Shown piece after piece: positions 35,576 to 44,722 of a DNA stretch of 64,000 nt. The notes beneath the pieces were generated by a model, which saw only the letters and a program-made list of their open reading frames with translations, did no database searches and was not told where the DNA came from. The first letter of the stretch is position 1. Each line of letters starts with the position of its first letter. Made by a program: the position numbers and the translations under genes. The DNA lies in assembly GCF_001642085.1 (NCBI RefSeq), contig NZ_CP014699.1, positions 682,001-746,000 of the forward strand. Reading direction: 5' to 3'. The DNA is from Streptococcus pantholopis (lineage in GTDB: Bacteria > Bacillota > Bacilli > Lactobacillales > Streptococcaceae).

Positions 35576-35763
35576 TTATGCTGCATTTTATTAACTCATT
35601 GAGGCTAAAAACTGTTTTATTCAAACTTATTTTAGTCTTTTTTGTATTGAAATGAAGTGATACACTAATCGAAATAGAGAGTTGATTTTTCAGATAGTGT
35701 ATATTGTTTGTTCTTTATAAAAAGGGATGAAAGGCTCAAGAATAAGAAAAATCTAAAAAAATG

Positions 35764-35792
35764 TTGACTTACGCAAACGCTTGCGTTATAAT
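35764..35792 (+). promoter_or_regulatory. malQ-glgP promoter with MalR operator in the spacer
   Basis: TTGACT (35764-35769), 17-nt spacer, TATAAT (35787-35792). The spacer is almost entirely the palindrome-like ACGCAAACGCTTGCGT (35771-35786). The transcript would have a leader of about 840 nt before malQ. Confidence 0.85.
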
Positions 35793-35911
35793 CTTATTGT
35801 CCTTAAGCTAGACAGGATAAGAATTAAGTTCAGCAGGAAATGGCGGAATAATTCTGGAGTTTCTCTAATACTAGCCGCTATGCCGAAGTATGCAGAGCAG
35901 CTATCTAGGAG

Positions 35912-36621
35912 TGGGACAGGCCCCTAATTATAGCGTTTGTCGCCCTCCGCAAACATCTAGTAGGCGGTTTAGAGCTTTGAAAAAGCAAATAAAGTGTCAC
36001 TGGTCGACAAGCGCCTTACTGCACAGGCTTAAGACGATTTTGAAAGCTTAAATTTTTGCTGCACCCTTCTAGTCGTCTTGGCAGGGGGTGCGCAGACGAA
36101 ATCAGAGATTTCTGGCTTACCGCCTTTTTGCTTTGCCCTTTTAACGGGCTTTGTATCTTTTTGAACTGAACACGCCCTAAACGCTGCGGAAAAAAGATAT
36201 CCTAACTTAGAATCTGGCGATTCGTCAGTCAGTCCCCTATTTTCCTTTTGCGTTCTTAACGGGCTTTGTATCTTTTTGAACTGAACACGCCCTAAACGCT
36301 GCGGGAAAAAGATGTCCTGACTTAGAATCTGGCGATTCGTCAGTCAGTCCCCTATTTTCCTTTTGCGTTCTTAACGGCCTTTGTATCTTGTTAATTGAAC
36401 ACAGCCTAAGCTCTGTGCAAAAAAAGATAGCCCTTCCTCGAGTCTTTAGTGACTCATCGGTCAGGCTCCTATTTTTGCTGTGAGCTTTTCACGGGCTTTG
36501 TATCTTGTTAATTGAACACGCCCTAAGAGCTGCGTAAAAAAGATAAAATTTCCTAGAGTCTTAGTGACTCTTCGTCAATTTTCCTATTTTTGTTTTGCTC
36601 TTTTAATGGGCTTTGTATCTT
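35912..36621 (+). repeat. Modular palindromic element, site 5 (leader of malQ-glgP)
   Basis: The longest array. It starts with a degraded left arm and the 100-bp segment shared with site 3, then one partial 105-bp module. GGGC-type junctions follow at 36146, 36261, 36376, 36493 and 36608, delimiting four tandem hairpin units of 115-117 bp. Apices are GAATC/GATTC in units 1 and 2, and GAGTC/GACTC in units 3 and 4. The final TTTGTATCTT ends 4 nt before GGAGG of malQ. Confidence 0.92.
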
Positions 36622-36639
36622 TGTTGGAGGAGATGGATA

Positions 36640-38181
36640 ATGGAAAAACGTGCAAGTGGTGTTTTGATGCATATCAGCTCTCTTCCTGGGAAATTCGGAA
36701 TTGGAACTTTCGGGGAAGAAGCTTATCGTTTTATTGATTTTTTGGAAGAAACAAAGCAGACTTACTGGCAGATTTTGCCTCTGACTACAACCAGCTACGG
36801 GGATTCTCCTTACCAGTCTTTTTCGGCTGCTGCCGGTAATACACATTTTATTGATTTTGATTTGCTGGAGGAAGCTGGCTTCTTGGAAAAGGCCGATTAT
36901 CAGTCTGTTGATTTTGGACAGAATCCGGAAAAAGTTGATTTTGCTCGGATTTTTACAGCGCGGCGTCCAATTTTAGAAAAGGCTGTAGCCGCTTTTTTGG
37001 CACAAAAAGATGCCGTCCTCTTGCTGGATATTTTTGAGAAGGAAGCGGGTTGGCTTCAGGATTTTGCTGAATTTATGGCTCTTAAAGAATATTTCGGCAA
37101 TAAAGCACTGCAGGAATGGGAGGACAAGGCAGCTATCAGGCGTGATGAGGCGGTTTTGGCGAATTACCGTCTGAAATTGAAGGACGCTATCAACTATCAC
37201 AAAGTAACACAGTATTTTTTCAGTCAGCAGTGGGCGGCCTTAAAAACCTATGCTAATGATAAAGGAATAAAAATTATTGGTGATATGCCTATCTATGTTT
37301 CGGCTGACAGTGTTGAAGTGTGGACGATGCCGGAGCTTTTCAAAGTAGACAGCGACAAGCGCCCTCTTTGCGTGGCAGGCTGTCCGGCTGATGAGTTCAG
37401 TGCAGACGGGCAGCTTTGGGGCAATCCTATCTACGCCTGGGATAAGCATGAAGAAACGCACTTTACTTGGTGGGTTTACCGTATTAGGGAAGGCCTCAAT
37501 CTCTACGATTTCCTGCGCATTGACCATTTTAAAGGCTTCTCAGATTATTGGGAAATCCGCGGTGATTATGAAACAGCCAATGATGGAGAGTGGAAACCGG
37601 GGCCTGGACGTGCTTTATTTGATGCTGTTAAAGCTAAACTGGGGGATGATCTACCGATTATTGCTGAGAATCTGGGCTATATTGATGAACGTGCCAAGCA
37701 ACTTTTGGAAGATACGGCCTTTCCGGGAATGAAGATTCTCGAATTTGGTTTGCTTGATACGCGGGGCAAAAGTACCGACATTCCCCATCACTACACAACT
37801 AATACAATCGCTTACACTGGTACTCATGACAATGAAGTTATTAATGGCTGGTATGAAAATCTGACATCGGACCAACAGCATTATACTGATGTCTATACAC
37901 GCCGTCAGCCTGATGAACCGATTACTCAGGCGATGTTAAGATTGCTTTATGGTTCGGTTAGTAGTATAGCTATCAGCTGTATGCAGGATTTGCTGAACAA
38001 ATCTGCTGACTGTCGGATGAATGTCCCCAATACTCTGGGCAGCAACTGGCAGTGGCGGATGTTAAAAGATGACCTGACTGATGAAAGGAAGGCCTTCTTG
38101 ACTGAAATTACCAGTATTTACAACCGTAAAAATACTGATTTACATCAACAGAAGGATGGTAATCATGATAACACAATTTAG
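36640..38181 (+). CDS. malQ: 4-alpha-glucanotransferase (amylomaltase)
   Basis: A 513-residue GH77 enzyme that moves glucan chains between maltodextrins and releases glucose. The catalytic nucleophile is in [10 protein letters not shown], the acid/base Glu in IIAENLGYI, and the third acid in [10 protein letters not shown]. The N-terminal [14 protein letters not shown] and the [16 protein letters not shown] stretch are family hallmarks. The start is ATG 36640, with TTGGAGGAG upstream. It overlaps glgP by 17 nt, so both are made together to convert imported maltodextrin into glucose and glucose-1-phosphate. Confidence 0.96.
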   Translation: MEKRASGVLMHISSLPGKFGIGTFGEEAYRFIDFLEETKQTYWQILPLTTTSYGDSPYQSFSAAAGNTHFIDFDLLEEAGFLEKADYQSVDFGQNPEKVDFARIFTARRPILEKAVAAFLAQKDAVLLLDIFEKEAGWLQDFAEFMALKEYFGNKALQEWEDKAAIRRDEAVLANYRLKLKDAINYHKVTQYFFSQQWAALKTYANDKGIKIIGDMPIYVSADSVEVWTMPELFKVDSDKRPLCVAGCPADEFSADGQLWGNPIYAWDKHEETHFTWWVYRIREGLNLYDFLRIDHFKGFSDYWEIRGDYETANDGEWKPGPGRALFDAVKAKLGDDLPIIAENLGYIDERAKQLLEDTAFPGMKILEFGLLDTRGKSTDIPHHYTTNTIAYTGTHDNEVINGWYENLTSDQQHYTDVYTRRQPDEPITQAMLRLLYGSVSSIAISCMQDLLNKSADCRMNVPNTLGSNWQWRMLKDDLTDERKAFLTEITSIYNRKNTDLHQQKDGNHDNTI

Positions 38182-40429
38182 ACAGTATCTGGAAAATCAA
38201 GGAAAAAATTTGACGGCTTTGTCCAATGAAGAAATCTATCTCACCCTCATGGACTATATTAAAAAGTTAGCTGCTCAGAAAACCAAAAATACGGCTAAAC
38301 GAAAAGTTTATTATATTTCAGCAGAATTTTTGATCGGAAAACTCCTGTCCAACAATCTTATTAATTTGGGAATTTACGATGAAATTCAGGAGGAGCTGGC
38401 TGCAGCTGGGAAGTCACTGGCTCAGGTCGAAGATGTTGAGCCTGAACCTTCTTTGGGCAATGGCGGGTTAGGACGTCTGGCTTCCTGTTTTATTGATTCC
38501 ATGGCTACGCTGGGAATTAACGGAGAAGGTGTTGGTCTGAATTACCATTGTGGCTTATTTAAGCAGGTTTTTAGAAACCATCAGCAGGAGGCAGAGGCAA
38601 ATTACTGGATTGAAGACAATTCTTGGCTTACTCCGACATCTGTCAGCTATGATATCCCTTTTAAGGATTTTACGCTTAAATCCCGTCTCGATCGGATAGA
38701 TGTCTTGGGTTATCAGCAAGATCACAAGAATTATCTCAATTTATTTGATATTGATGGGTTGGATTACAGCCTAATTAAAGACGGTATTTCTTTTGATAAA
38801 ACTGAAATCAAAAAAAATCTGACGCTCTTTCTTTATCCGGATGATTCTGATAAAAATGGTGAGCTGCTGCGGATTTATCAGCAGTATTTTATGGTATCCA
38901 ATGCAGCACAGCTTTTGCTTGATGAGGCGCTGGAGCGCGGATCTAATCTGCATAATCTGCCGGACTATGCTTATGTGCAGATAAATGATACCCACCCTTC
39001 GCTGGTGATTCCGGAGCTAATCAGGCTTTTGACAGAAAAACACGGCTTAGATTTTGAAGAAGCCGTTTCAATTGTCAGCAAAATGGTAGGCTACACCAAT
39101 CATACGATTTTGGCGGAAGCCCTTGAAAAGTGGCCGCTTGACTACCTCAATGATGTTGTTCCGCATTTGGTAACGATTATTGAAAAATTAGACAGTCTGA
39201 TTCGCAGTCAGTATCCTGATTCGGCCGTTCAGATTATCGACAGCGATAAACGGGTGCACATGGCCCATATGGATATTCACTTTGCAAACAGTGTTAATGG
39301 CGTGGCGGCTCTGCATACAGATATTTTAAAAAACAGTGAGCTAAAAGCTTTCTACAATATCTACCCTGAAAAATTCAATAATAAGACAAATGGGATTACT
39401 TTTCGGCGCTGGCTGGAATTTGCCAACCAGGATTTGGCAGCCTATATTAAAGACCTGATTGGCAAAGATTATCTTTATGATACAACAAAGCTGGAAGACT
39501 TACTGTCTTTTGCTGATGATCGGGCTGTCCACGCTAAGCTATCCGTTATCAAGCACCAAAATAAACGGGCACTTAAACGTTATCTGAAAGATAATCAAAA
39601 TATTGAACTGGACGAAAATTCCATCATTGACACGCAGATAAAACGTTTCCATGAATATAAGCGGCAGCAGATGAACGCTCTTTATGTTATTCACAAGTAT
39701 TTGGCTATTAAAAAAGGCCAGATGCCTAAACGAAAAATCACTGTTATATTCGGCGGTAAGGCTGCTCCTGCTTATACGATTGCTCAGGATATTATTCATC
39801 TGATTCTGTGTTTATCAGAACTTATTAATAACGATCCTCAGGTCAGTCCTTATCTCAATGTCCATTTAGTTGAAAATTACAATGTCAGTCTAGCTGAAAA
39901 ACTGATTCCGGCTACAGATATATCTGAACAAATTTCTTTAGCCTCAAAAGAAGCATCGGGTACCGGCAACATGAAATTTATGCTTAACGGAGCACTCACT
40001 CTTGGGACGATGGATGGCGCTAATGTAGAAATTGCCGAATTGGCCGGTCGTGAGAATATTTATACGTTCGGCAAAGATGCAGATACGATTATTGATCTCT
40101 ACGCTCAGTCAGGCTATAATCCGTCAGATTATTACCACAGCAGCGCTGACATTAAAGAAGCTCTTGATTTTGTCATAAGTGATAGGATGTTAGCGATAGG
40201 CAGCCAAGAACGTCTTTCGCGGCTTTATCAGGAAATAACCAGTAAAGACTGGTTCATGACCTTAATTGATCTGCAGGATTATATTGCCGTAAAAGAGCAG
40301 ATGCTGTTAGATTATGAAGACCAAGAAAGCTGGAATAAAAAGGTAATTCATAATATTGCTAAAGCAGGCTTCTTTTCGTCTGATCGGACGATTGCCCAGT
40401 ACAATGAAGAGATATGGCACAGCTCCTAG
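38165..40429 (+). CDS. glgP: Glycogen/maltodextrin phosphorylase
   Basis: A 754-residue GT35 phosphorylase that uses phosphate to release glucose-1-phosphate from alpha-1,4-glucans. Features are [20 protein letters not shown] (about 97-116), [25 protein letters not shown], the C-terminal [14 protein letters not shown], and the PLP site [15 protein letters not shown] with its lysine. It is shorter than animal enzymes and lacks their regulatory N-terminus, as usual for bacterial maltodextrin phosphorylases. AAGGATGG precedes ATG 38165, inside the malQ end. A perfect palindromic terminator follows. Confidence 0.96.
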   Translation: MITQFRQYLENQGKNLTALSNEEIYLTLMDYIKKLAAQKTKNTAKRKVYYISAEFLIGKLLSNNLINLGIYDEIQEELAAAGKSLAQVEDVEPEPSLGNGGLGRLASCFIDSMATLGINGEGVGLNYHCGLFKQVFRNHQQEAEANYWIEDNSWLTPTSVSYDIPFKDFTLKSRLDRIDVLGYQQDHKNYLNLFDIDGLDYSLIKDGISFDKTEIKKNLTLFLYPDDSDKNGELLRIYQQYFMVSNAAQLLLDEALERGSNLHNLPDYAYVQINDTHPSLVIPELIRLLTEKHGLDFEEAVSIVSKMVGYTNHTILAEALEKWPLDYLNDVVPHLVTIIEKLDSLIRSQYPDSAVQIIDSDKRVHMAHMDIHFANSVNGVAALHTDILKNSELKAFYNIYPEKFNNKTNGITFRRWLEFANQDLAAYIKDLIGKDYLYDTTKLEDLLSFADDRAVHAKLSVIKHQNKRALKRYLKDNQNIELDENSIIDTQIKRFHEYKRQQMNALYVIHKYLAIKKGQMPKRKITVIFGGKAAPAYTIAQDIIHLILCLSELINNDPQVSPYLNVHLVENYNVSLAEKLIPATDISEQISLASKEASGTGNMKFMLNGALTLGTMDGANVEIAELAGRENIYTFGKDADTIIDLYAQSGYNPSDYYHSSADIKEALDFVISDRMLAIGSQERLSRLYQEITSKDWFMTLIDLQDYIAVKEQMLLDYEDQESWNKKVIHNIAKAGFFSSDRTIAQYNEEIWHSS

Positions 40430-40460
40430 TCGGAAAGTCCAACTCATATGGCAAAAACTT

Positions 40461-40498
40461 ATAATAAAACAGACTGCAGCTGCAGTCTGTTTTATTAT
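40461..40498. terminator. Perfect 38-bp palindrome after glgP
   Basis: ATAATAAAACAGACTGCAG followed directly by its exact reverse complement. It works as a terminator for malQ-glgP and could act on both strands. Confidence 0.8.
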
Positions 40499-40506
40499 CG
40501 GTCTTT

Positions 40507-40554
40507 TTGAATTTTTATAATTTCCCCATTTTGAATTTTTATAATTTCCCCATT
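40507..40554 (+). repeat. Perfect 24-bp tandem duplication at a promoter
   Basis: Two identical 24-bp copies (40507-40530 and 40531-40554), each with TTTTTATAATTTCCCC. The second copy's last bases form the start of the TTGACA box. Confidence 0.9.
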
Positions 40555-40581
40555 GACAATTGTATAATTATAAAATATAAT
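40553..40581 (+). promoter_or_regulatory. Promoter of the first amino-acid binding protein
   Basis: TTGACA (40553-40558), 17-nt spacer, TATAAT (40576-40581): a consensus promoter 33 nt upstream of the gene. Confidence 0.85.
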
Positions 40582-40613
40582 GGAAACATATTAAAGACGA
40601 AAAGAGAATTCAA

Positions 40614-41432
40614 ATGAAAATAAAAACTGTTTTTCGCAGCTTAGCTTTTATAACAGCAGCCCTCTTTTTAACAGCCTGTGGATCAGGCGGGCAGGAAGAT
40701 ACTTCAGTAAAGGATATTGAGGATAAAGGGACACTGGTTGTCGCCATGAATCCCGAATTTGCACCTTTTGAGTTTAAGACACTGGTTGACGGGAAAGATA
40801 GGATTGTCGGAGCAGATGTTGAGATAGCTCAGGCCATTGGAGAAGAGCTCGGTGTTAAAGTGAAATTCTCATCAATGTCCTTTAATAATGTTCTGGCCAG
40901 TCTCCAGTCTGGGAAAGCTGATATTGCGATTTCGGGAATTTCAGCTACAGAAGAAAGGCGAAAAGTTTACGATTTTTCTGAAACCTATTATGAATCGGTC
41001 AATGTGGTTATTGTCAGAAAAGCAGACTTAGATAAGTATAAAGATACAGACGCTTTTTCTGGTCTTTCTGTTGCGACGCAAAAAGGATCAATTCAGGAAT
41101 CAGTGGCTCAAGAACAGCTGGACGGGGCTAATATTGTTTCGCTGACACAAAATGGTGAGATGATTAATGAACTGAAAAATTCGCAGGTGGATGGCGTTGT
41201 TCTTGAAAAACCGATTGCAGAAGGCTATGTCGCTAAAAACGATGATCTGGCTATTGCTGATATCAGCCTGAAATCAGGTGATTCAGATGCCTATGCTGTT
41301 GCTATGCCTAAAGGCAGCACTGCTTTGAAAGAAAAAGTGGATAAGGTCATCAAAAACCTAAAAGAGTCAGGGAAAATCGATCAGTTTGTCCAGGAAGCCT
41401 ATGACTTATCTGTGTCTGAAAAAGAACAGTGA
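40614..41432 (+). CDS. Amino-acid ABC transporter binding lipoprotein
   Basis: A 272-residue family-3 solute-binding lipoprotein. The signal peptide ends in the lipobox LTACGSGG (Cys about 22). The mature part has GTLVVAMNPEFAPFEFKTL, GADVEIAQAIGEELGVKVKF, and DIAISGISATEERRKVYDFS, which are the ligand-binding blocks of polar amino-acid receptors. No permease or ATPase gene is adjacent, so it must use a transporter encoded elsewhere. It is clearly related to the protein encoded at 42847, and an aminotransferase gene lies between them. Confidence 0.9.
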   Translation: MKIKTVFRSLAFITAALFLTACGSGGQEDTSVKDIEDKGTLVVAMNPEFAPFEFKTLVDGKDRIVGADVEIAQAIGEELGVKVKFSSMSFNNVLASLQSGKADIAISGISATEERRKVYDFSETYYESVNVVIVRKADLDKYKDTDAFSGLSVATQKGSIQESVAQEQLDGANIVSLTQNGEMINELKNSQVDGVVLEKPIAEGYVAKNDDLAIADISLKSGDSDAYAVAMPKGSTALKEKVDKVIKNLKESGKIDQFVQEAYDLSVSEKEQ

Positions 41433-41470
41433 TTTTGAAATAGGCTGAACTCAGTGCAATGACTAAAAAG

Positions 41471-41500
41471 AAGAGACTGGAACAAAGATTCCAGCCTCTT
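41471..41500 (+). terminator. Hairpin after the first binding-protein gene
   Basis: AAGAGACTGGAA...TTCCAGCCTCTT forms a 12-bp interrupted stem with a weak T tail. Confidence 0.55.
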
Positions 41501-41626
41501 CATTGCTGTTTAGCTTTGTTTTGTTCGATTACGCCTGACAGCAGTTAAAAGTATTATCAGAAGAAAGGCAGAGTTTGATATTTTTGTCAGGCAGGTTTTA
41601 GCTTATTTATTCATACAGGAGAAAAG

Positions 41627-42754
41627 ATGGAACTAGCTCGTTTTGGTGTGGAGGAATGGCTCAATCGTCATGAAAGAGAAGCACAATACGATATTGCCGG
41701 TGTTTCTATAGAGTCACTCAGCTTGGAGGAACTCTTCCAGCTGACAGCGACAGATTCGGCGGCTTTTTTTCAGAATTTAGCAATTAAACCGCAAGACTAC
41801 GGGTGGATTGAGGGTTCACCGGCTTTTAAAAAGTCAGCGGCTCAGTTATATCGCCATTTAAAGGCAGATAATATTTTACAGACAAATGGAGCAACTGGTG
41901 CCAATTGGCTTGTCTTGTATGCTTTGATTGAACCGGGGGATCATGTGATTTCCCTTTATCCCACTTATCAGCAGCTTTATGATATCCCAAGGTCATTGGG
42001 GGCAGAAGTTGAGTTCTGGCCGATTAAAGAAGAACTGGGCTGGCTGCCCAGCCTAGATGATTTACGCCAAATGATTAGGCCTAATACAAAAATAATCTGC
42101 CTTAATAATGCTAACAATCCAACAGGAGCTGTCATGGATGCAGATTATCTAAGAGAGCTGGTCGCTCTTGCCCGCTCTTGCGGCGCTTACATCCTAGCGG
42201 ATGAAGTCTACCATTCATTTGGAGAAGAAGAACCGCCGGCAGTAGCTGATCTGTATGACAGAGGCATATCGGTTAACAGTCTATCCAAAACCTACTCATT
42301 GCCGGGGATTCGTGTTGGCTGGATAGCGGCGAGAGAGCAGTTGATCGAGCGTCTGAAAAATTATCGGGATTATACCATGATTTCTGCTGGTGTTTTTTCC
42401 GATATGGTAGCTGTTTTAGCTTTGGAAAACCGGCAGCAGCTGTTAGATCGCAATAAAAAAATTGTTCAGACCAACTTGCAGATCCTTAAAGATTGGGTAA
42501 AACATGAAAAAAGAGCCAGTTTTATCCCTCCCGACTGGGTATCTACCGCTTTTGTAAAACTGGAAACCAAGCTGCCTACAGAGGAGTTTTGCCTGCAGCT
42601 GTTGAGAAAGTACGGTGTATTAGTAGTGCCGGGCAGCCGTTTTGATTTGGAAGGACACGTTCGTATCGGCTACTGCTGTTCGGCTGAAACACTGAAAGAG
42701 GGGCTTAAGCGCCTGTCGCTCTGTTTATCAGAAGATGAGCAGTCTGTGTCGTAA
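41627..42754 (+). CDS. PLP-dependent aminotransferase (class I/II)
   Basis: A 375-residue fold-type I enzyme. The substrate loop is QTNGATGANWLVL, the cofactor ring contacts are in NNANNPTGAV and ILADEVYHSF, the Schiff-base lysine is in VNSLSKTYSLPGIRVGW (about residue 225), and the C-terminal Arg is in GHVRIGYCC. It transaminates an amino acid or is a C-S lyase-like relative; the exact substrate cannot be read. CAGGAGAA precedes the ATG. Position between two amino-acid binding-protein genes suggests that uptake and conversion of the same amino acid are linked. Confidence 0.85.
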   Translation: MELARFGVEEWLNRHEREAQYDIAGVSIESLSLEELFQLTATDSAAFFQNLAIKPQDYGWIEGSPAFKKSAAQLYRHLKADNILQTNGATGANWLVLYALIEPGDHVISLYPTYQQLYDIPRSLGAEVEFWPIKEELGWLPSLDDLRQMIRPNTKIICLNNANNPTGAVMDADYLRELVALARSCGAYILADEVYHSFGEEEPPAVADLYDRGISVNSLSKTYSLPGIRVGWIAAREQLIERLKNYRDYTMISAGVFSDMVAVLALENRQQLLDRNKKIVQTNLQILKDWVKHEKRASFIPPDWVSTAFVKLETKLPTEEFCLQLLRKYGVLVVPGSRFDLEGHVRIGYCCSAETLKEGLKRLSLCLSEDEQSVS

Positions 42755-42846
42755 GCCTGACGCTGACAAGGACAATCAACTGTCGTTATATGCCTATCTA
42801 AGCCAGGTCTTAGATTTTTAGTTACAATTTGTAGAAAGAAGAAAAG

Positions 42847-43659
42847 ATGAAAATAAAACAAATGATTTTAGCAGCCGCTGCTTTAGTTACTGGTCTGTTT
42901 TTAACAGCCTGCGGATCGTCTTCCAGTCAAAGCCTTCAGGAAAGGATACAGGAAAAGGGGAAATTGGTTGTAGCAATCAGCCCCGATTATGCCCCCTTTG
43001 AATTTAAAGCTTTAGTCGATGGCAAGGATACAATAGTGGGGGCTGATGTCCAGCTGGCACAGGCTATTGCAGATGAACTTGGCGTTGAACTGGAACTGTC
43101 TTCAATGAGTTTTGATAATGTCCTTTCCAGTCTGCAAAATGGTAAAGCAGATCTAGCAATTTCCGGTCTTTCCTACACAAAGGAGCGGGCTAAAGTTTAT
43201 GATTTTTCGGTTCCTTACTATGAGACAGAAAATGCTGTTTTAATTAAAGCTTCTGATTTCGATACCTATACTGATGCAAACAGTCTGGCCGGTAAAAAAG
43301 TGGCCGTTCAAAAAGGCACAATTGAAGAAAATTTAGCTAAAGATCAGCTGTCTGATTCAAATATTGTGGCTTTGACAGCAATGGGAGAAGCAGTAAATGA
43401 ATTGAAATCAGATCAGGTACAGGCAATTGATTTGGAAAAACCGGTTGCAGAAGGCTATCTGGCACAAAATTCGGATTTGACTTTAGCAGCTTTTGCTCTT
43501 GAAACAGATGAAGGAGATGCCAAAGCTGTTGCAATGCCAAAAGACAGCGGGGATCTTCTTAAAACGGTAAATAAGGTGATTAAACGATTAAAAGAAGAGG
43601 GTAAATATCAAGACTTTATCGCAGACGCTGCCCAGCTGACAGGCTCGCAAGTCGAATAG
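42847..43659 (+). CDS. Amino-acid ABC transporter binding lipoprotein, paralogue
   Basis: A 270-residue family-3 binding lipoprotein with lipobox LTACGSSS (Cys about 22). It shares the same blocks with the protein at 40614: GKLVVAISPDYAPFEFKAL, VDGKDTIVGADVQLAQAI, and DLAISGLSYTKERAKVYDFS. The two arose by duplication and flank the aminotransferase. GAAAGAAGA precedes the ATG. It follows the aminotransferase after 92 nt and may be co-transcribed. Confidence 0.9.
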   Translation: MKIKQMILAAAALVTGLFLTACGSSSSQSLQERIQEKGKLVVAISPDYAPFEFKALVDGKDTIVGADVQLAQAIADELGVELELSSMSFDNVLSSLQNGKADLAISGLSYTKERAKVYDFSVPYYETENAVLIKASDFDTYTDANSLAGKKVAVQKGTIEENLAKDQLSDSNIVALTAMGEAVNELKSDQVQAIDLEKPVAEGYLAQNSDLTLAAFALETDEGDAKAVAMPKDSGDLLKTVNKVIKRLKEEGKYQDFIADAAQLTGSQVE

Positions 43660-43720
43660 TAGTGCTTACAGCAGCGAAAAAGTGGAGTAACATTTTTTCG
43701 GGCCTGATTAGAACTGATGC

Positions 43721-43749
43721 TTGACAAAGGAGCGGGAAAAATATAAAAT
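43721..43749 (+). promoter_or_regulatory. rpsU promoter
   Basis: TTGACA (43721-43726), 17-nt spacer, TAAAAT (43744-43749), 47 nt before the start codon. Confidence 0.75.
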
Positions 43750-43795
43750 AGTGAAGAACGTATGTCGTTACAATAGTCTTGAGGAGGTGAAACAC

Positions 43796-43972
43796 ATGTC
43801 AAAAACAGTCGTACGTAAAAACGAATCACTGGACGATGCTCTTCGTCGTTTCAAACGTTCTGTGACTAAAGCTGGGACTCTTCAAGAATCACGTAAGCGT
43901 GAATTCTACGAAAAACCTTCTGTGAAACGTAAGCGTAAATCAGAAGCAGCTCGCAAGCGTAAAAAATTCTAA
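43796..43972 (+). CDS. rpsU: 30S ribosomal protein S21
   Basis: A 58-residue, very basic small-subunit protein. It starts [20 protein letters not shown] and ends [15 protein letters not shown], as S21 of streptococci does. GAGGAGGTG lies 6-9 nt before ATG 43796. An in-frame ATG-like extension further upstream would run through the ribosome site and is not used. It is followed by a strong terminator and lies next to mscL and dnaG. Confidence 0.97.
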
Positions 43973-43990
43973 ATTCTAAATAGAGATAAA

Positions 43991-44016
43991 GAGCTGGGAA
44001 TTCCCAGCTCTTTTTT
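43991..44016 (+). terminator. rpsU terminator
   Basis: GAGCTGGGAATTCCCAGCTC, a perfect palindrome, followed by TTTTTT. Confidence 0.9.
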
Positions 44017-44052
44017 GAATGCCGCTTTTGTTTATCAAGCAGTTTGAAAAAA

Positions 44053-44083
44053 ATAAGAGTTTGGGCTTGTCCCAAACTCTTAT
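44053..44083. terminator. Hairpin between rpsU and mscL
   Basis: ATAAGAGTTTGGG, CTTGT loop, CCCAAACTCTTAT; perfect 13-bp stem. Probably terminates mscL from the right; few flanking Ts. Confidence 0.6.
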
Positions 44084-44189
44084 CATCATAAATATAAGTG
44101 ATCAGCCAGAACCTAAATGAAGAGAATGAGGGGCGATCGATTTTCAGGATTTATCGGTTTTGCACCTTTCTCTTTTTTAGTCTGAGCTA

Positions 44190-44576
44190 TTATTTTTGTG
44201 CTAACAAATCACGGATTTCAGCAAGCAGCTCTTCTTGTGTCGGACCAGCTTCGGCTGCAGCTTCTTCAGCTTGCTTTTTACCGAGCGCTGTTGCTTTATT
44301 AGCAGCTTTAACAACAAAGAACAGTGTTGTGCCAACGATAAGGAAATTAATAACAGCACTCAAAAAACTGCCGTAAGCGATACCGTGCCATGAAAGCCCA
44401 GTTAAATTTTCAACTCCTGCCGCTTCAACCAGCGGGTTAAGTATCAAAGGAGTGATGATATCACCGACAAGTGAAGTGATGATAGCATTGAAAGCAGCCC
44501 CCATAACAACGGCAACAGCTAAATCAACAACATTTCCCCGGAATAAAAATTCTTTGAGTTCTTTAATCATTTGCAA
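44190..44576 (-). CDS. mscL: Large-conductance mechanosensitive channel
   Basis: A 128-residue channel that opens under hypo-osmotic stress. N-terminal FLFRGNVVDLAVAVVMGAAF is the pore-lining first helix with the glycine/alanine packing; the second helix is FLSAVINFLIVGTTLFFVV. The cytosolic helix ends PTQEELLAEIRDLLAQK, the typical MscL tail. Length is normal. It stands alone on the minus strand between rpsU and dnaG; GGATTGCAA precedes the ATG. Confidence 0.95.
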   Translation of the reverse strand: MQMIKELKEFLFRGNVVDLAVAVVMGAAFNAIITSLVGDIITPLILNPLVEAAGVENLTGLSWHGIAYGSFLSAVINFLIVGTTLFFVVKAANKATALGKKQAEEAAAEAGPTQEELLAEIRDLLAQK

Positions 44577-44651
44577 TCCTTTCTATTTTACTGTTTTCCA
44601 TTATAAAGAAATTATCTGTGAAAAGCAAGATAGGTGCTTGATTTTTTAAAA

Positions 44652-44680
44652 TTTACAGATAGTATAAAAAATGCTATAAT
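44652..44680 (+). promoter_or_regulatory. dnaG-rpoD promoter
   Basis: TTTACA (44652-44657), 17-nt spacer, TATAAT (44675-44680), 42 nt before the dnaG start. Confidence 0.75.
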
Positions 44681-44722
44681 GAAACGTAAGACTAAAATGG
44701 GTTTTTGTGTGGAGGTGAGCGT

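Noticed and set aside
36146-36621. CRISPR-like look of the malQ leader array (regular 115-bp spacing)
   Set aside because: The units are nearly identical along their whole length, not short repeats with unique spacers, and no cas genes are nearby. They are hairpin units with a common stem.
44705-44722. Longer dnaG from TTG 44705
   Set aside because: It would translate the ribosome site GGAGGTGAG; TTG 44723 gives the usual DnaG start.
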